NCBI GenBank assembly: GCA_012522705.1
Contig: JAAYJY010000176.1
Coordinates: 1-39,188, forward strand
DNA length: 39,188 nucleotides
Direction: 5' to 3'
Source: Syntrophomonadaceae bacterium
Lineage (GTDB): Bacteria; Bacillota; Syntrophomonadia; Syntrophomonadales; Syntrophomonadaceae
Within the stretch, counting starts at the first letter, position 1. The number at the start of each line of letters is the position of its first letter. The notes under the pieces were generated by a model. That model worked only from the letters and a program-made list of their open reading frames with translations, had not been told where the DNA came from and made no database searches. This document shows, in pieces, positions 25,817 to 34,141 of this stretch. Made by a program: the position numbers and the translations under genes.

Positions 25817-27347
25817 AAAGCCTATGGTGTTGATGATATTGGATGGTTGGGGTCAGCGCTGCGCAAGTGAAGACAACGCCATATCCTGTGCCAATCCAGC
25901 CAATTTCCAAGCCCTGCAGGACCAATATCCCCATACTCTTTTAGAATGCTCGGGATATGCGGTTGGGCTCCCGCGCGGGCAGATGGGCAATTCAGAAGTA
26001 GGCCATCTCAATATCGGCGCCGGTCGGGTGGTCTACCAGGAAATAACCCGGATATGCCAGGCGATTGAAGATGGCACATTCTTTAAGAACCCGGAATTGA
26101 TCAGAGCTATAGATTATGCCCGTCAACATGGGGGCAGGGTCCACCTGATGGGATTGGTTTCCGACGGGGGAGTACACAGCGATCTCAGCCACTTGTTCGC
26201 TTTGTTGCAGCTTTGTAAAAATAACGGGATGGACCAGGTTTATGTGCATGGGTTTCTCGACGGGAGGGATGTAGGTCCGCAGAGTGCCCCGGAGTATATT
26301 CATGCCCTGGAAGTAAAGATGAATGAGTTGGCGGTCGGCAGTATAGCGACCTTGGGCGGCCGGTTTTATGGGATGGACCGTGACAACCGCTGGGATAGGA
26401 TCGAGAAGGCCTACCACGCCATGGTATCCGGAAAGGGGAACAAGGCTCCATCGGCCCAAGCTGCCATAACAGCCAGTTATGAAGATCGGATCACCGACGA
26501 GTTTATGGAACCAGTGGTAATCGTGGATAGAAGCGGACAACCGATAGCCACCATCCGGGATGGCGACAGCGTTATTTTCTTTAATTTCCGAGCTGACCGG
26601 GCTCGCCAGATCAGTCACGCTTTGGTGGATGAGCACCTGGCATTATTTCCCCGCCCGGTCCGGCCGTCCATCCATTTCGTGTGCATGACCCAGTACGATG
26701 TGGGCCTTGAAGCTCCAGTGGCATTCCAGCCCCAGAACCTGGCCAATACGCTGGGAGAGGTATTATCTCGACAGGGGCTAAGGCAACTACGGATAGCGGA
26801 GACGGAGAAATATGCCCACCTCACTTTCTTTTTCAATGGAGGGGTGGAGGAAGCGGAACCGGGAGAAGACCGGATCCTGATCCCATCGCCAAAAGTTGCT
26901 ACCTATAACCTGCAACCGGCCATGAGCGCCAGGGAAATCACCGACCGAACGCTGCTGGAACTGGACCGGGATTACTACGATGTCATTTTCATCAACTATG
27001 CCAATGCCGACATGGTAGGCCACACCGGAATATTGGAGGCGGCAGTGGATGCCATCAAGGTTTTGGATGAATGCTTGGGCTTTATTGCTCAGCGGGTGTT
27101 GAGCAAGGGCGGGACTTTGCTGATTACGGCCGATCATGGCAATGCCGAAAAGATGGTAGGGGAGAGCGGTACCCCCTTTACCGCTCATACCATGAGCAAT
27201 GTACCTTTTATTCTCGTTGCAGGTGGATATAAAGGACGGTCACTGAGGCCGGGAGGGTCTTTACGTGATATTGCTCCAACCTTGCTCAGCCTGTTGGGGA
27301 TACCGATCCCGGACGAGATGACTGGTTCGCCGTTGGTGCAGTTGTAG
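25809..27347 (+). CDS. gpmI: 2,3-bisphosphoglycerate-independent phosphoglycerate mutase
   Basis: This 512-residue Mn2+-dependent mutase of the alkaline phosphatase superfamily converts 3- to 2-phosphoglycerate. The N-terminal metal motif is MILDGWG. The phosphorylated serine lies in GQMGNSEVGHLNIGAG (near residue 60), and the C-terminal metal site includes YANADMVGHTG and TADHGNAEKM. Length is as usual for GpmI. The ATG lies inside the tpiA 3' end with GTGAGG about 9 bases upstream. eno follows after 40 bases. Confidence 0.97.
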   Translation: MPEKPMVLMILDGWGQRCASEDNAISCANPANFQALQDQYPHTLLECSGYAVGLPRGQMGNSEVGHLNIGAGRVVYQEITRICQAIEDGTFFKNPELIRAIDYARQHGGRVHLMGLVSDGGVHSDLSHLFALLQLCKNNGMDQVYVHGFLDGRDVGPQSAPEYIHALEVKMNELAVGSIATLGGRFYGMDRDNRWDRIEKAYHAMVSGKGNKAPSAQAAITASYEDRITDEFMEPVVIVDRSGQPIATIRDGDSVIFFNFRADRARQISHALVDEHLALFPRPVRPSIHFVCMTQYDVGLEAPVAFQPQNLANTLGEVLSRQGLRQLRIAETEKYAHLTFFFNGGVEEAEPGEDRILIPSPKVATYNLQPAMSAREITDRTLLELDRDYYDVIFINYANADMVGHTGILEAAVDAIKVLDECLGFIAQRVLSKGGTLLITADHGNAEKMVGESGTPFTAHTMSNVPFILVAGGYKGRSLRPGGSLRDIAPTLLSLLGIPIPDEMTGSPLVQL

Positions 27348-27387
27348 CTACTTTAGAATCAATAACTTTGGAAGGAGTAGTTTTTGG

Positions 27388-28674
27388 ATGAGTACAATAG
27401 TCGACGTATTTGCCCGGGAAGTTTTGGATTCCAGGGGCAATCCCACCGTAGAGGTTGATGTGGTTTTAGAGGACGGTAATTCTGGAACCGCTATGGTACC
27501 ATCAGGGGCATCGACCGGTGCTCATGAAGCGGTCGAGTTGAGGGATGGCGACCCCGGCCGTTACGGAGGTAAGGGGGTACTGCAGGCAGTCAAAAACGTA
27601 AACGATATCATCGCGCCGGAAGTGATCGGTATGGATGCCCTACACCAGATAGACATTGATGCCCTGATGATCGACCTGGACGGTACCCCCAATAAGGGTA
27701 AATTGGGGGCCAATGCCATACTGGGCGTTTCACTGGCTGTGGCCCGGGCTGCGTCTGCTTTTCTGAATATCCCCCTATATCAATATATCGGTGGTGTCAA
27801 CGCCAAACAGCTGCCGGTGCCGATGATGAACATCCTGAACGGGGGAAAGCATGCCGACAACAATGTAGACATCCAGGAATTCATGGTTATTCCCTGCGGA
27901 GCACCCTCCTTTGCAGAAGGCCTGCGCATGGGGGTAGAAACTTATCACTCCCTTAAGAAGGTGCTGGCCGGTAGAGGCTTGGCTACATCCGTTGGGGATG
28001 AAGGAGGATTCGCACCTAATCTGCCTTCCAACGAAGCCGCTCTTGACGTAATAATGGAGGCTATTGACAAAGCTGGTTTTACAGCGGGGTCAGATATTTG
28101 CTTGGCGGTCGATGTTGCTGCTACCGAACTGTATAAGCATGGCAAATACCACTTGGCTGGCAATAATTTGGTGCTCAGCTCCGACGAAATGGTGGATTTT
28201 TACGAGCAACTGACCCAGAAATATCCCCTGATCTCCATTGAAGACGGGCTGTCCGAAGATGATTGGGAGGGTTGGAAAAAACTGACCGACCGCATCGGCG
28301 CTCGGGTGCAACTAGTGGGCGACGACTTGTTTGTGACCAGTTCCCAGCGGCTGCAGCAGGGAATAGAAAGGGGGACCTGCAATAGCATACTGATAAAACT
28401 CAACCAGATCGGCACCCTGACCGAAACCCTCGATACCATCGAACTGGCCAAGCGGCACGGGTACACCTGTGTGATCTCACATCGTTCCGGGGAGACCGAG
28501 GATTCTACCATGGCTGATGTAGCGGTGGCAGTTAATGCTGGCCAGATCAAAACCGGGGCTCCGGCGCGTACCGACCGGATAGCCAAATACAACCGACTGC
28601 TGCGGGTCGAGGAAGAGTTGGATGTGTTTGCAATATACCCGGGAAGCAAGACCTTCTACAACCTGGAGCGTTAG
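27388..28674 (+). CDS. eno: Enolase
   Basis: This 428-residue enzyme dehydrates 2-phosphoglycerate to phosphoenolpyruvate. The N-terminal domain has SGASTGAHEAVELRDGD. The barrel carries the catalytic acid region SVGDEGGFAPNL and metal ligands in LAVDVAATE, SIEDGL and GDDLFVT. The catalytic lysine is in ILIKLNQIGTLTET, and SHRSGETEDSTMADVAV closes the site. AAGGAGTAG precedes the ATG. It is the last enzyme gene of the CggR operon; a new promoter lies between it and secG. Confidence 0.98.
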   Translation: MSTIVDVFAREVLDSRGNPTVEVDVVLEDGNSGTAMVPSGASTGAHEAVELRDGDPGRYGGKGVLQAVKNVNDIIAPEVIGMDALHQIDIDALMIDLDGTPNKGKLGANAILGVSLAVARAASAFLNIPLYQYIGGVNAKQLPVPMMNILNGGKHADNNVDIQEFMVIPCGAPSFAEGLRMGVETYHSLKKVLAGRGLATSVGDEGGFAPNLPSNEAALDVIMEAIDKAGFTAGSDICLAVDVAATELYKHGKYHLAGNNLVLSSDEMVDFYEQLTQKYPLISIEDGLSEDDWEGWKKLTDRIGARVQLVGDDLFVTSSQRLQQGIERGTCNSILIKLNQIGTLTETLDTIELAKRHGYTCVISHRSGETEDSTMADVAVAVNAGQIKTGAPARTDRIAKYNRLLRVEEELDVFAIYPGSKTFYNLER

Positions 28675-28681
28675 TAAAATC

Positions 28682-28711
28682 TTGAACAATCGGTTTCTAT
28701 TGTGTTACAAT
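28682..28711 (+). promoter_or_regulatory. Sigma-70-type promoter for secG
   Basis: TTGAAC (28682-28687) and TACAAT (28706-28711) are separated by 18 bases, about 43 bases before the GTG start. An alternative TATAAT overlaps at 28711-28716 but would need a 23-base spacer. Confidence 0.55.
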
Positions 28712-28753
28712 ATAATGCGGCTTTAGGGAAGATGACGAAAGGAGGTTCTGTGG

Positions 28754-28981
28754 GTGGTTAAAACGATATTTCTTATTCTGCAGTTCATTACTGCTATAGG
28801 CTTGATATTCACAGTCCTGATGCAAGAAGGCAAGAGTGCCGGATTATCGGGAAGCATTGCCGGTGGAGCAGATATGATCTTTGGAAAGAAGAAGGGTGTA
28901 GATGAACTGTTTGCTAAGATAACAGGTTATTTGGCCGCCTTGTTTCTAATATTTACCCTGGTTGTAGCTCTGCGCAGCTAA
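28754..28981 (+). CDS. secG: Preprotein translocase subunit SecG
   Basis: This 75-residue membrane protein has two transmembrane helices (about 3-22 and 52-72) joined by a glycine-rich loop containing LMQEGKSAGLSGSIAGG. It is an accessory part of the SecYEG export channel. The GTG start has AAAGGAGG 8 bases upstream. In Bacillus secG lies next to est-rnr-smpB-ssrA; here hppA, a SIR2 gene and a gene-poor stretch intervene. Confidence 0.93.
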   Translation: MVKTIFLILQFITAIGLIFTVLMQEGKSAGLSGSIAGGADMIFGKKKGVDELFAKITGYLAALFLIFTLVVALRS

Positions 28982-29154
28982 ACGGGCACAGCGCTGCCGG
29001 TGGTAAGATGCCTCGGGTTATCTTAATCCAAGCCCGGACAGGTTGTAGGAAGCCAAGTCTGCCGATGACCATTATAAAACCCTGGGTTATCAGCGTCAAC
29101 CGGTAGACTACAAGGCTACATATGTAGTAAGAGAGTCGCCCCGAAAGTCTGAGC

Positions 29155-29195
29155 TAATAGTATGAAAGCTATTGCAGGTAGCCTTCATACTATTA
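29155..29195 (+). other. Long hairpin in the leader region of hppA
   Basis: TAATAGTATGAA (29155-29166) pairs perfectly with TTCATACTATTA (29184-29195). Inside, GCTA (29168-29171) pairs with TAGC (29179-29182) around a 7-base loop. No T run follows, so it is not an obvious terminator. It lies 60 bases upstream of the hppA start in a 274-base gap. A 12-bp palindrome, CTACATATGTAG, sits at 29116-29127. No known riboswitch motif was recognised. Confidence 0.4.
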
Positions 29196-29255
29196 TGATG
29201 CTAAGGGATAAAGCATCGCACAAGATAACGATTATTTAAGGAAGTGAAATTGTTA

Positions 29256-31697
29256 ATGAACCTTCAGCTCAAAAAAGTAATGCAGCCGGCAATAGCCTTC
29301 ATCGCTGCTCTGGCAATTGTGCTGTTGACCCCTTCGTTGGCAGTCGCTGGTGAGGCCAATCTGGTACTGCCGGAATTGAGCAGCGATCAGAATACCCTAC
29401 TCATTTTGGGTATGCTGGTCTGCGTATTGGGTATGTTCTTCGGTTACTATCAGTTTATTCGGGTTACCAAATTCAGGGCTCACCGAACAATGCTGGATGT
29501 AGCCCAGACTATTTACGAAACCTGTAAAACCTACCTGATTCAACAAGGAAAATTCATCGCTATCCTGTTCTTCTTCATCGGCTTGTGTATAGCCTTCTAT
29601 TTTGGCTACCTTTCCCAGATGCCGATAGGATCCGTATTATTCATCCTGATGTGGACTGTGATCGGGATACTCGGTTCCTACAGCGTAGCTTGGTACGGCA
29701 TCCGCATGAACACCCTGGCCAACAGCCGGGTAGCCTTCAGCTCCCTGGAGAGAAAACCCCTTAAGATGTTAAACATAGCCCTGGATGCCGGTATGAGTAT
29801 CGGAGTCTTGCTGGTATGCGTGGAGCTCATCATGATGCTGGTCATATTGGTATTTGTACCCCGGGAACTGGCCGGAGCCTCCTTTATCGGATTCGCCATC
29901 GGAGAATCATTGGGAGCCAGTGCCCTGCGTATAGCCGGGGGTATATTTACCAAGATAGCCGACATCGGCGCCGACCTGATGAAGATAGTATTCGGCATCA
30001 AAGAAGACGATCCGAGAAACCCGGGTGTTATTGCGGACTGCACCGGTGACAACGCCGGCGACAGTGTAGGTCCGACTGCGGATGGATTCGAGACCTATGG
30101 CGTGACCGGGGTGGCCATGGTCACCTTCATCGTCCTGGCAGTGGCTCCTGCCCTGCAGACCACCCTGCTCACCTGGATATTTGCCGTCCGGATTATGATG
30201 GTTATCAGCTCAGTCGCTTCCTTCTATATCAACCGCGCCGTGAGCCAGTCCCGATTTGGCAGCCTCACCGATTTTGATTTCGAAGCGCCCCTGACCAGCC
30301 TGGTATGGATCACCTCCATAGTGTCAATCGGCATCACCTACCTTCTCACCTACTATATGGTGGGACCGGGATCCAGTATCGTCACCGCCTTGACCCCCCA
30401 TTGGGCAACCCTGGCAACCATATTCAGTTTTGGTACCCTGGCCGCAGCCATGATCCCGGAAGCGGTTAAAATATTCACCAGCCCCAACTCCAAGCATGTT
30501 GCCGAGGTAGTACAAGCCTCCCGGGAAGGCGGACCCTCACTAAACATCCTGTCCGGACTGGTGGCTGGCAACTTCAGCGCCTTCTGGATCGGCATGGTAT
30601 TTGTCTTCATCATGTTTGGCGGATATTGGGCCAGTTTGCCCCTCACCGCAGATATCATGAGCTACCATTCGGTATTCGCCTTTGGCCTGATCGCTTTCGG
30701 CATGCTGGGCATGGGTCCGGTTACCATCGCTGTGGACAGCTATGGACCAGTCACCGATAATGCCCAGTCCATCTATGAATTGTCACTTATAGAAGAGGTC
30801 AAGGACGTCGATAAGGATATCGAGAAAGACTATGGATTCAAACCAGACTTTGAAAAGGGTAAACACTACCTGGAAGCCAACGATGGCGCCGGCAACACCT
30901 TCAAAGCCACCGCCAAGCCAGTCTTGATCGGCACCGCGGTAGTAGGAGCCACCGCCATGATCTTCTCCCTGATCCTAGTCATCGAGAATGTGTTGGAGGT
31001 AGACCCGGCCACCATCCTGGCCCTGCTCAATCCCTATACCATTCTGGGCCTGCTGTGCGGCGGAGCGGTAATCTACTGGTTTACCGGGGCATCTACCCAA
31101 GCCGTGGTCACTGGCGCCTACCGGGCAGTGGAATATATCAAAAGAAACATCAATTTGGACGAAGCCGCGGATGTCAAGGCCAATACCGAAAAGTCCAAAG
31201 AAGTGGTAAAGATATGTACCCAGTATGCCCAATCAGGTATGTTCAATATCTTTATCGCCCTGTTCTCCTTTGCCATGGCGTTTGCCTTTTTAGCTGCTCC
31301 CGCAGGAGGAAATTCCGAGCGAGTATCCTTCTTCGTGGCTTACCTGCTCTCCATAGCCATCTTTGGACTGTTCCAGGCCGTGTTCATGGCCAATGCCGGC
31401 GGCTGCTGGGATAATGCCAAGAAGGTAGTGGAAGTAGACTTACAGGAGAAAGGCACTCCGCTGCATGAAGCAACAGTGGTGGGAGACACTGTAGGCGATC
31501 CCTTCAAGGATACCTCCTCGGTTGCCTTGAACCCCATCATAAAGTTCACCACCTTGTTCGGGTTGCTGGCTATGGAGATAGCCATTGCGGAAGCATTCCG
31601 GGAGATAGCTCCCTTGGTTGGGATTGGATTCCTGTTGATAGCTTTGTTCTTTGTATGGCGTACCTTCTACGGAATGAGAATACCAGTTAAAGGATAG
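29256..31697 (+). CDS. hppA: Membrane-bound ion-pumping pyrophosphatase
   Basis: This 813-residue integral membrane enzyme couples pyrophosphate hydrolysis to ion export. About 16 helices are expected. The catalytic signatures are ADIGADLMKIVFGIKEDDPRNP, GDNAGDSVGPTADGFETYG and the C-terminal DTVGDPFKDTSSVALNPI. GNTFKATAK has lysine where potassium-dependent enzymes carry alanine, suggesting a potassium-independent type; proton pumping is then likely but not shown. The usual GDCAGMAADLFE is replaced by GDSVGPTADGFE, a divergent form. The N terminus looks like a signal sequence (AFIAALAIVLLTPSLAVAGE). It is longer than the common 660-700 residues. ATG 29256 is chosen with TAAGGAAG at 29237-29244; GTG 29244 overlaps that site. 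Confidence 0.92.
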   Translation: MNLQLKKVMQPAIAFIAALAIVLLTPSLAVAGEANLVLPELSSDQNTLLILGMLVCVLGMFFGYYQFIRVTKFRAHRTMLDVAQTIYETCKTYLIQQGKFIAILFFFIGLCIAFYFGYLSQMPIGSVLFILMWTVIGILGSYSVAWYGIRMNTLANSRVAFSSLERKPLKMLNIALDAGMSIGVLLVCVELIMMLVILVFVPRELAGASFIGFAIGESLGASALRIAGGIFTKIADIGADLMKIVFGIKEDDPRNPGVIADCTGDNAGDSVGPTADGFETYGVTGVAMVTFIVLAVAPALQTTLLTWIFAVRIMMVISSVASFYINRAVSQSRFGSLTDFDFEAPLTSLVWITSIVSIGITYLLTYYMVGPGSSIVTALTPHWATLATIFSFGTLAAAMIPEAVKIFTSPNSKHVAEVVQASREGGPSLNILSGLVAGNFSAFWIGMVFVFIMFGGYWASLPLTADIMSYHSVFAFGLIAFGMLGMGPVTIAVDSYGPVTDNAQSIYELSLIEEVKDVDKDIEKDYGFKPDFEKGKHYLEANDGAGNTFKATAKPVLIGTAVVGATAMIFSLILVIENVLEVDPATILALLNPYTILGLLCGGAVIYWFTGASTQAVVTGAYRAVEYIKRNINLDEAADVKANTEKSKEVVKICTQYAQSGMFNIFIALFSFAMAFAFLAAPAGGNSERVSFFVAYLLSIAIFGLFQAVFMANAGGCWDNAKKVVEVDLQEKGTPLHEATVVGDTVGDPFKDTSSVALNPIIKFTTLFGLLAMEIAIAEAFREIAPLVGIGFLLIALFFVWRTFYGMRIPVKG

Positions 31698-31706
31698 AAA
31701 ACAGAC

Positions 31707-31740
31707 AGAGATCTCACGACAGTGAGGTTGTGAGGTCTCT
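31707..31740 (+). terminator. Hairpin after hppA
   Basis: AGAGATCTCAC (31707-31717) pairs with GTGAGGTCTCT (31730-31740), 11 pairs with one G-U, around a 12-base loop. The following AATTGT is a poor U tract, so termination may be partial. Confidence 0.5.
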
Positions 31741-31776
31741 AATTGTAAAAAGAAGGCTAAATGGCTACGTAAATAC

Positions 31777-31836
31777 GAAAGCCCGTTCAATCGGCGTACC
31801 TCATCATGTACGCCTCAATTACGGGCTTTCCTTTTG
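31777..31836. terminator. Nested inverted repeat between convergent hppA and SIR2 genes
   Basis: An outer 10-bp stem pairs GAAAGCCCGT (31777-31786) with ACGGGCTTTC (31821-31830). An inner 7-bp stem pairs GGCGTAC (31793-31799) with GTACGCC (31808-31814). The two stems are separated by matching TCAATC and TCAATT internal-loop strands. CTTTTG follows on the plus strand. Its place between convergent genes suits a bidirectional terminator, though it could be a small inserted palindromic element. Confidence 0.55.
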
Positions 31837-31929
31837 CCTTGCTCCAAGCCTTTCTCTATTCGATCTACTAAAGTTCAGAAATTATGTAATATTTAGATAC
31901 GATCTGATGGTGTTGAGATTTTAGTGCAC

Positions 31930-32742
31930 TCAAGGTTGCACCGCTTGCAGGAAACTGGCCAGTTTTTCACATCGGTCTAGTCCTTCATACCGTGATAGGT
32001 CGATGGTGTTTATGCCCATGCTTTCCAGAAGCACACTGGTCACATGACCTGGTTCGAAGAGCAGGATGTAGGAATCAGGAATATCCCTGGGGTCGACTTC
32101 GTACATCATACGCCGCAATTTGAACCAGAGGTAGCGGATGTTGAAATCAGAAAAACTATAACCGATAAATAAAAGACTTTTGCCCAGGCTGTCGGCCCGC
32201 AGTTTAATATCGATCGGGGTGACAAATTCCAGACGTTTGTAATAATCTGACTCGGTCAGAACCAGAGAATCATCCACTTCCAAAGAACCATGGAACTTCA
32301 CTATTTGAACCTCACTGCAGCCGGTGGTCTGAATAATGTCAGCAGTAGTCACTATTACTTTATAAGGCATAGCGAGTTCGGCAAAACTTCTCTCCAGCAA
32401 ACGGTCATAATTGGTGGTATAGATGATGGAGGCTCCCAACTGGGCCAAGAGCTGATGGGGTCGTGATAAAGCCACATCCTGGTCAGGCAGGCAAGAACGC
32501 AGTCTATTTAATACTGGTGTTGATGACCCGTCATGGATGATCTTTAGGTATTCAGTAAGATGCAACAGGTCTGTATCTGGAGGTATTGGTTCATCTGCAT
32601 CGAGGTTAAAGTGTTTTAGGAGTTTTTGAGTCAGCGCCAAGGTAGAAGGAAGTCCGGCGTTTTCAGAAAAACCGGCTCCAATAAAAGGGATAAGCTTATG
32701 ATTTTTGATCAATTGCCGCAATGCGATAGTATCGGACGTCAT
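31930..32742 (-). CDS. Stand-alone SIR2-like domain protein
   Basis: This 270-residue protein is a single SIR2-like domain. The NAD-binding motif is FIGAGFSENAGLPS (20-33). NYD is at 111-113, the catalytic-type histidine in KFHGS (151) and the late motif FIGYSFSDFNIRYLW (193-206). This matches the bacterial SIR2_2 type, often an NADase effector in antiphage systems, rather than a zinc-containing deacetylase, since no CxxC zinc pair is seen. No partner effector or sensor gene is adjacent, so a defence role is an inference. The start at 32742 has GGAGGT 5 bases upstream on the minus strand; a longer reading to 32805 lacks one. It is the only minus-strand gene in the middle of the window and breaks the secG-est order. 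Confidence 0.85.
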   Translation of the reverse strand: MTSDTIALRQLIKNHKLIPFIGAGFSENAGLPSTLALTQKLLKHFNLDADEPIPPDTDLLHLTEYLKIIHDGSSTPVLNRLRSCLPDQDVALSRPHQLLAQLGASIIYTTNYDRLLERSFAELAMPYKVIVTTADIIQTTGCSEVQIVKFHGSLEVDDSLVLTESDYYKRLEFVTPIDIKLRADSLGKSLLFIGYSFSDFNIRYLWFKLRRMMYEVDPRDIPDSYILLFEPGHVTSVLLESMGINTIDLSRYEGLDRCEKLASFLQAVQP

Positions 32743-33329
32743 GTCATACCTCCAGGGGCCATCTACACACTTCACGACATTGAGAATAAGAAATGTCAAT
32801 GTCAAGGGGACGGTTCTCTCGATACCTCCGTAGTTGCATGTATATTATGAGCACAGCAGTTTAGGCCCATTTCTAGCGCAGCATTACCGTTCTTTCGAAA
32901 CGCAGCTAGAAATCTAACCTGTCCGGAATTTAGACTTCACTGTGTTAAGAGTGACACTAATGTCATCCTGAGCAAGCGAAGGATCTGCGAACGATGGGAA
33001 GCTATACAATCTAGGTGTGTGACCCCGCAAAACTTTGGATTTAGCTTGCACACAAAGGTTGCAATAAATACCCAGCCGATTGCAATGTAGCAGGGGTGGG
33101 GAGTTAGTAAATCGGACTGGTTCGTAAATTCCGGGGAAAGCGTAAACTCAAGAGTACTGTGGATATGATAGGGGACAATCAGGTAAATGTTCTTGATAAG
33201 GGTGAAGTGCTAAGCTATAGTGACAATATAATCACATCTGAAGTTTATTTGCATGGTATTGAAAACAAGGCCAGTTTGCGTTAGCATTTCCTAGCCGTTG
33301 CGTTTGAATATCGAATGGGGAGAATAAAT
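32743..33329. other. Gene-poor accessory stretch between SIR2 and est genes
   Basis: These 587 bases hold no convincing gene. ATTTCTAGC and GCTAGAAAT form a 9-bp inverted repeat around 32875-32920. A dispersed repeat copy is at 32961. A 41-codon frame (GTG 33159 to TAG 33284, containing VNVLDKGEVLSYSDN) may be a remnant but has no clear ribosome-binding site and no family I recognise. A TATAAT occurs at 33227-33232 without a good -35. The composition is more AT-rich than the flanking genes, consistent with inserted or decaying DNA. Confidence 0.5.
32961..32990 (+). repeat. Dispersed short hairpin repeat, copy 2
   Basis: TGTCATCCTGAGCAAGCGAA followed by GGATCTGCGA closely matches a short repeat known from the intergenic DNA of many bacteria. 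The 5-bp stem ATCCT/AGGAT differs from copy 1 (7539) by two compensated base pairs, which supports a conserved hairpin. Confidence 0.6.
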
Positions 33330-34079
33330 ATGGGATTGATCAATCCGCAAGCAGCGTCATTTTTAATAACTGGAGCTAAAGACACCGCTTGCATCTTTAT
33401 TCATGGATTTACCGCTTCACCTTCGTAGGTTTACCCAGTAGCCGGGATAGTCTTTGCAGAGACCGGAATAACGGTCAGCGGACCGTTGCTGCCCGGGCAT
33501 GGCTGTTCCCCGCAGGAGATGAATCAAACCAACTGGGAGGATTGGTATGGCCGAGTCGAACAGGAGATCAGGTATTTAAAGAAAGAACATCGTCGAGTTT
33601 ATATTACCGGCTTATCAATGGGAGCCCTGCTGGGTTTGCATGCCGCCAGTGAAACTAAAGATATCGACGGGCTCATCGTCATCAATACCCCTATCTACAC
33701 CACCTCCCCGCGTCTGATGAGCTTGGCGCCCCTGCTGCGCTATGTTAGGCCCTATTATCCTAAAAAAAGACAAGGTGATCTGATGGAACTGTCCCGACAG
33801 GGGCGGTTTGCTTACGATGTGATGCCGCTGAAAGCACTGCAAAGCATGCATGTCTTGCGGGATAAGGTGATCAAGGAACTGCCCGGTCTGGACTTACCGA
33901 TTTTACTAATGCAGTCACGTTGGGATGAGACCGTCGACCCCCGCAGCGCCCGCTTTATCAAGGAGAAAGCCCAGCGGGCGCCAGTTAGGTTGGTGGCACT
34001 TGAAAACTCCGGTCATTGCGCCACTATGGGGCCGGATACCGGTGTGATTGCCGATCAGATTATCGAATTTTTGAAATGA
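33330..34079 (+). CDS. est: Est30/YvaK-type carboxylesterase, interrupted by in-frame TAG
   Basis: Read through codon 33, this is a 249-residue alpha/beta hydrolase like Bacillus YvaK and Est30. The oxyanion region is FIHGFTASPS, immediately followed by TAG and then VYPVAG; homologues have Glu at that position (GFTGSPxEM-like). The nucleophile elbow is GLSMG (S96), the acid lies in WDETVDP and the histidine in NSGHCATMG. The secG-est-rnr-smpB-ssrA order of Bacillus supports the identity. ATG 33330 has GGGGAG 7 bases upstream. An internal ATG at 33519 would lack the oxyanion loop, so a shorter functional product is unlikely. Confidence 0.85.
33426..33428 (+). other. In-frame TAG in est
   Basis: The codons read TCA CCT TCG TAG GTT TAC CCA. 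The same frame is open on both sides. A GAG to TAG change would explain it, as Glu is usual here in this esterase family. Confidence 0.85.
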
Positions 34080-34141
34080 GTGGAAGAAACTATAAAGCAG
34101 GCAGTGTAGATACTGTAACATAAATAAGGAGGCACGCAACC

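Noticed and set aside
28982..29255. Fluoride riboswitch upstream of hppA
   Set aside because: A GCCGATGA stretch was considered, but the conserved fluoride-aptamer core is absent.
33159..33284. Small 41-codon frame upstream of est
   Set aside because: No clear ribosome-binding site or recognised family; kept only as a possible remnant.
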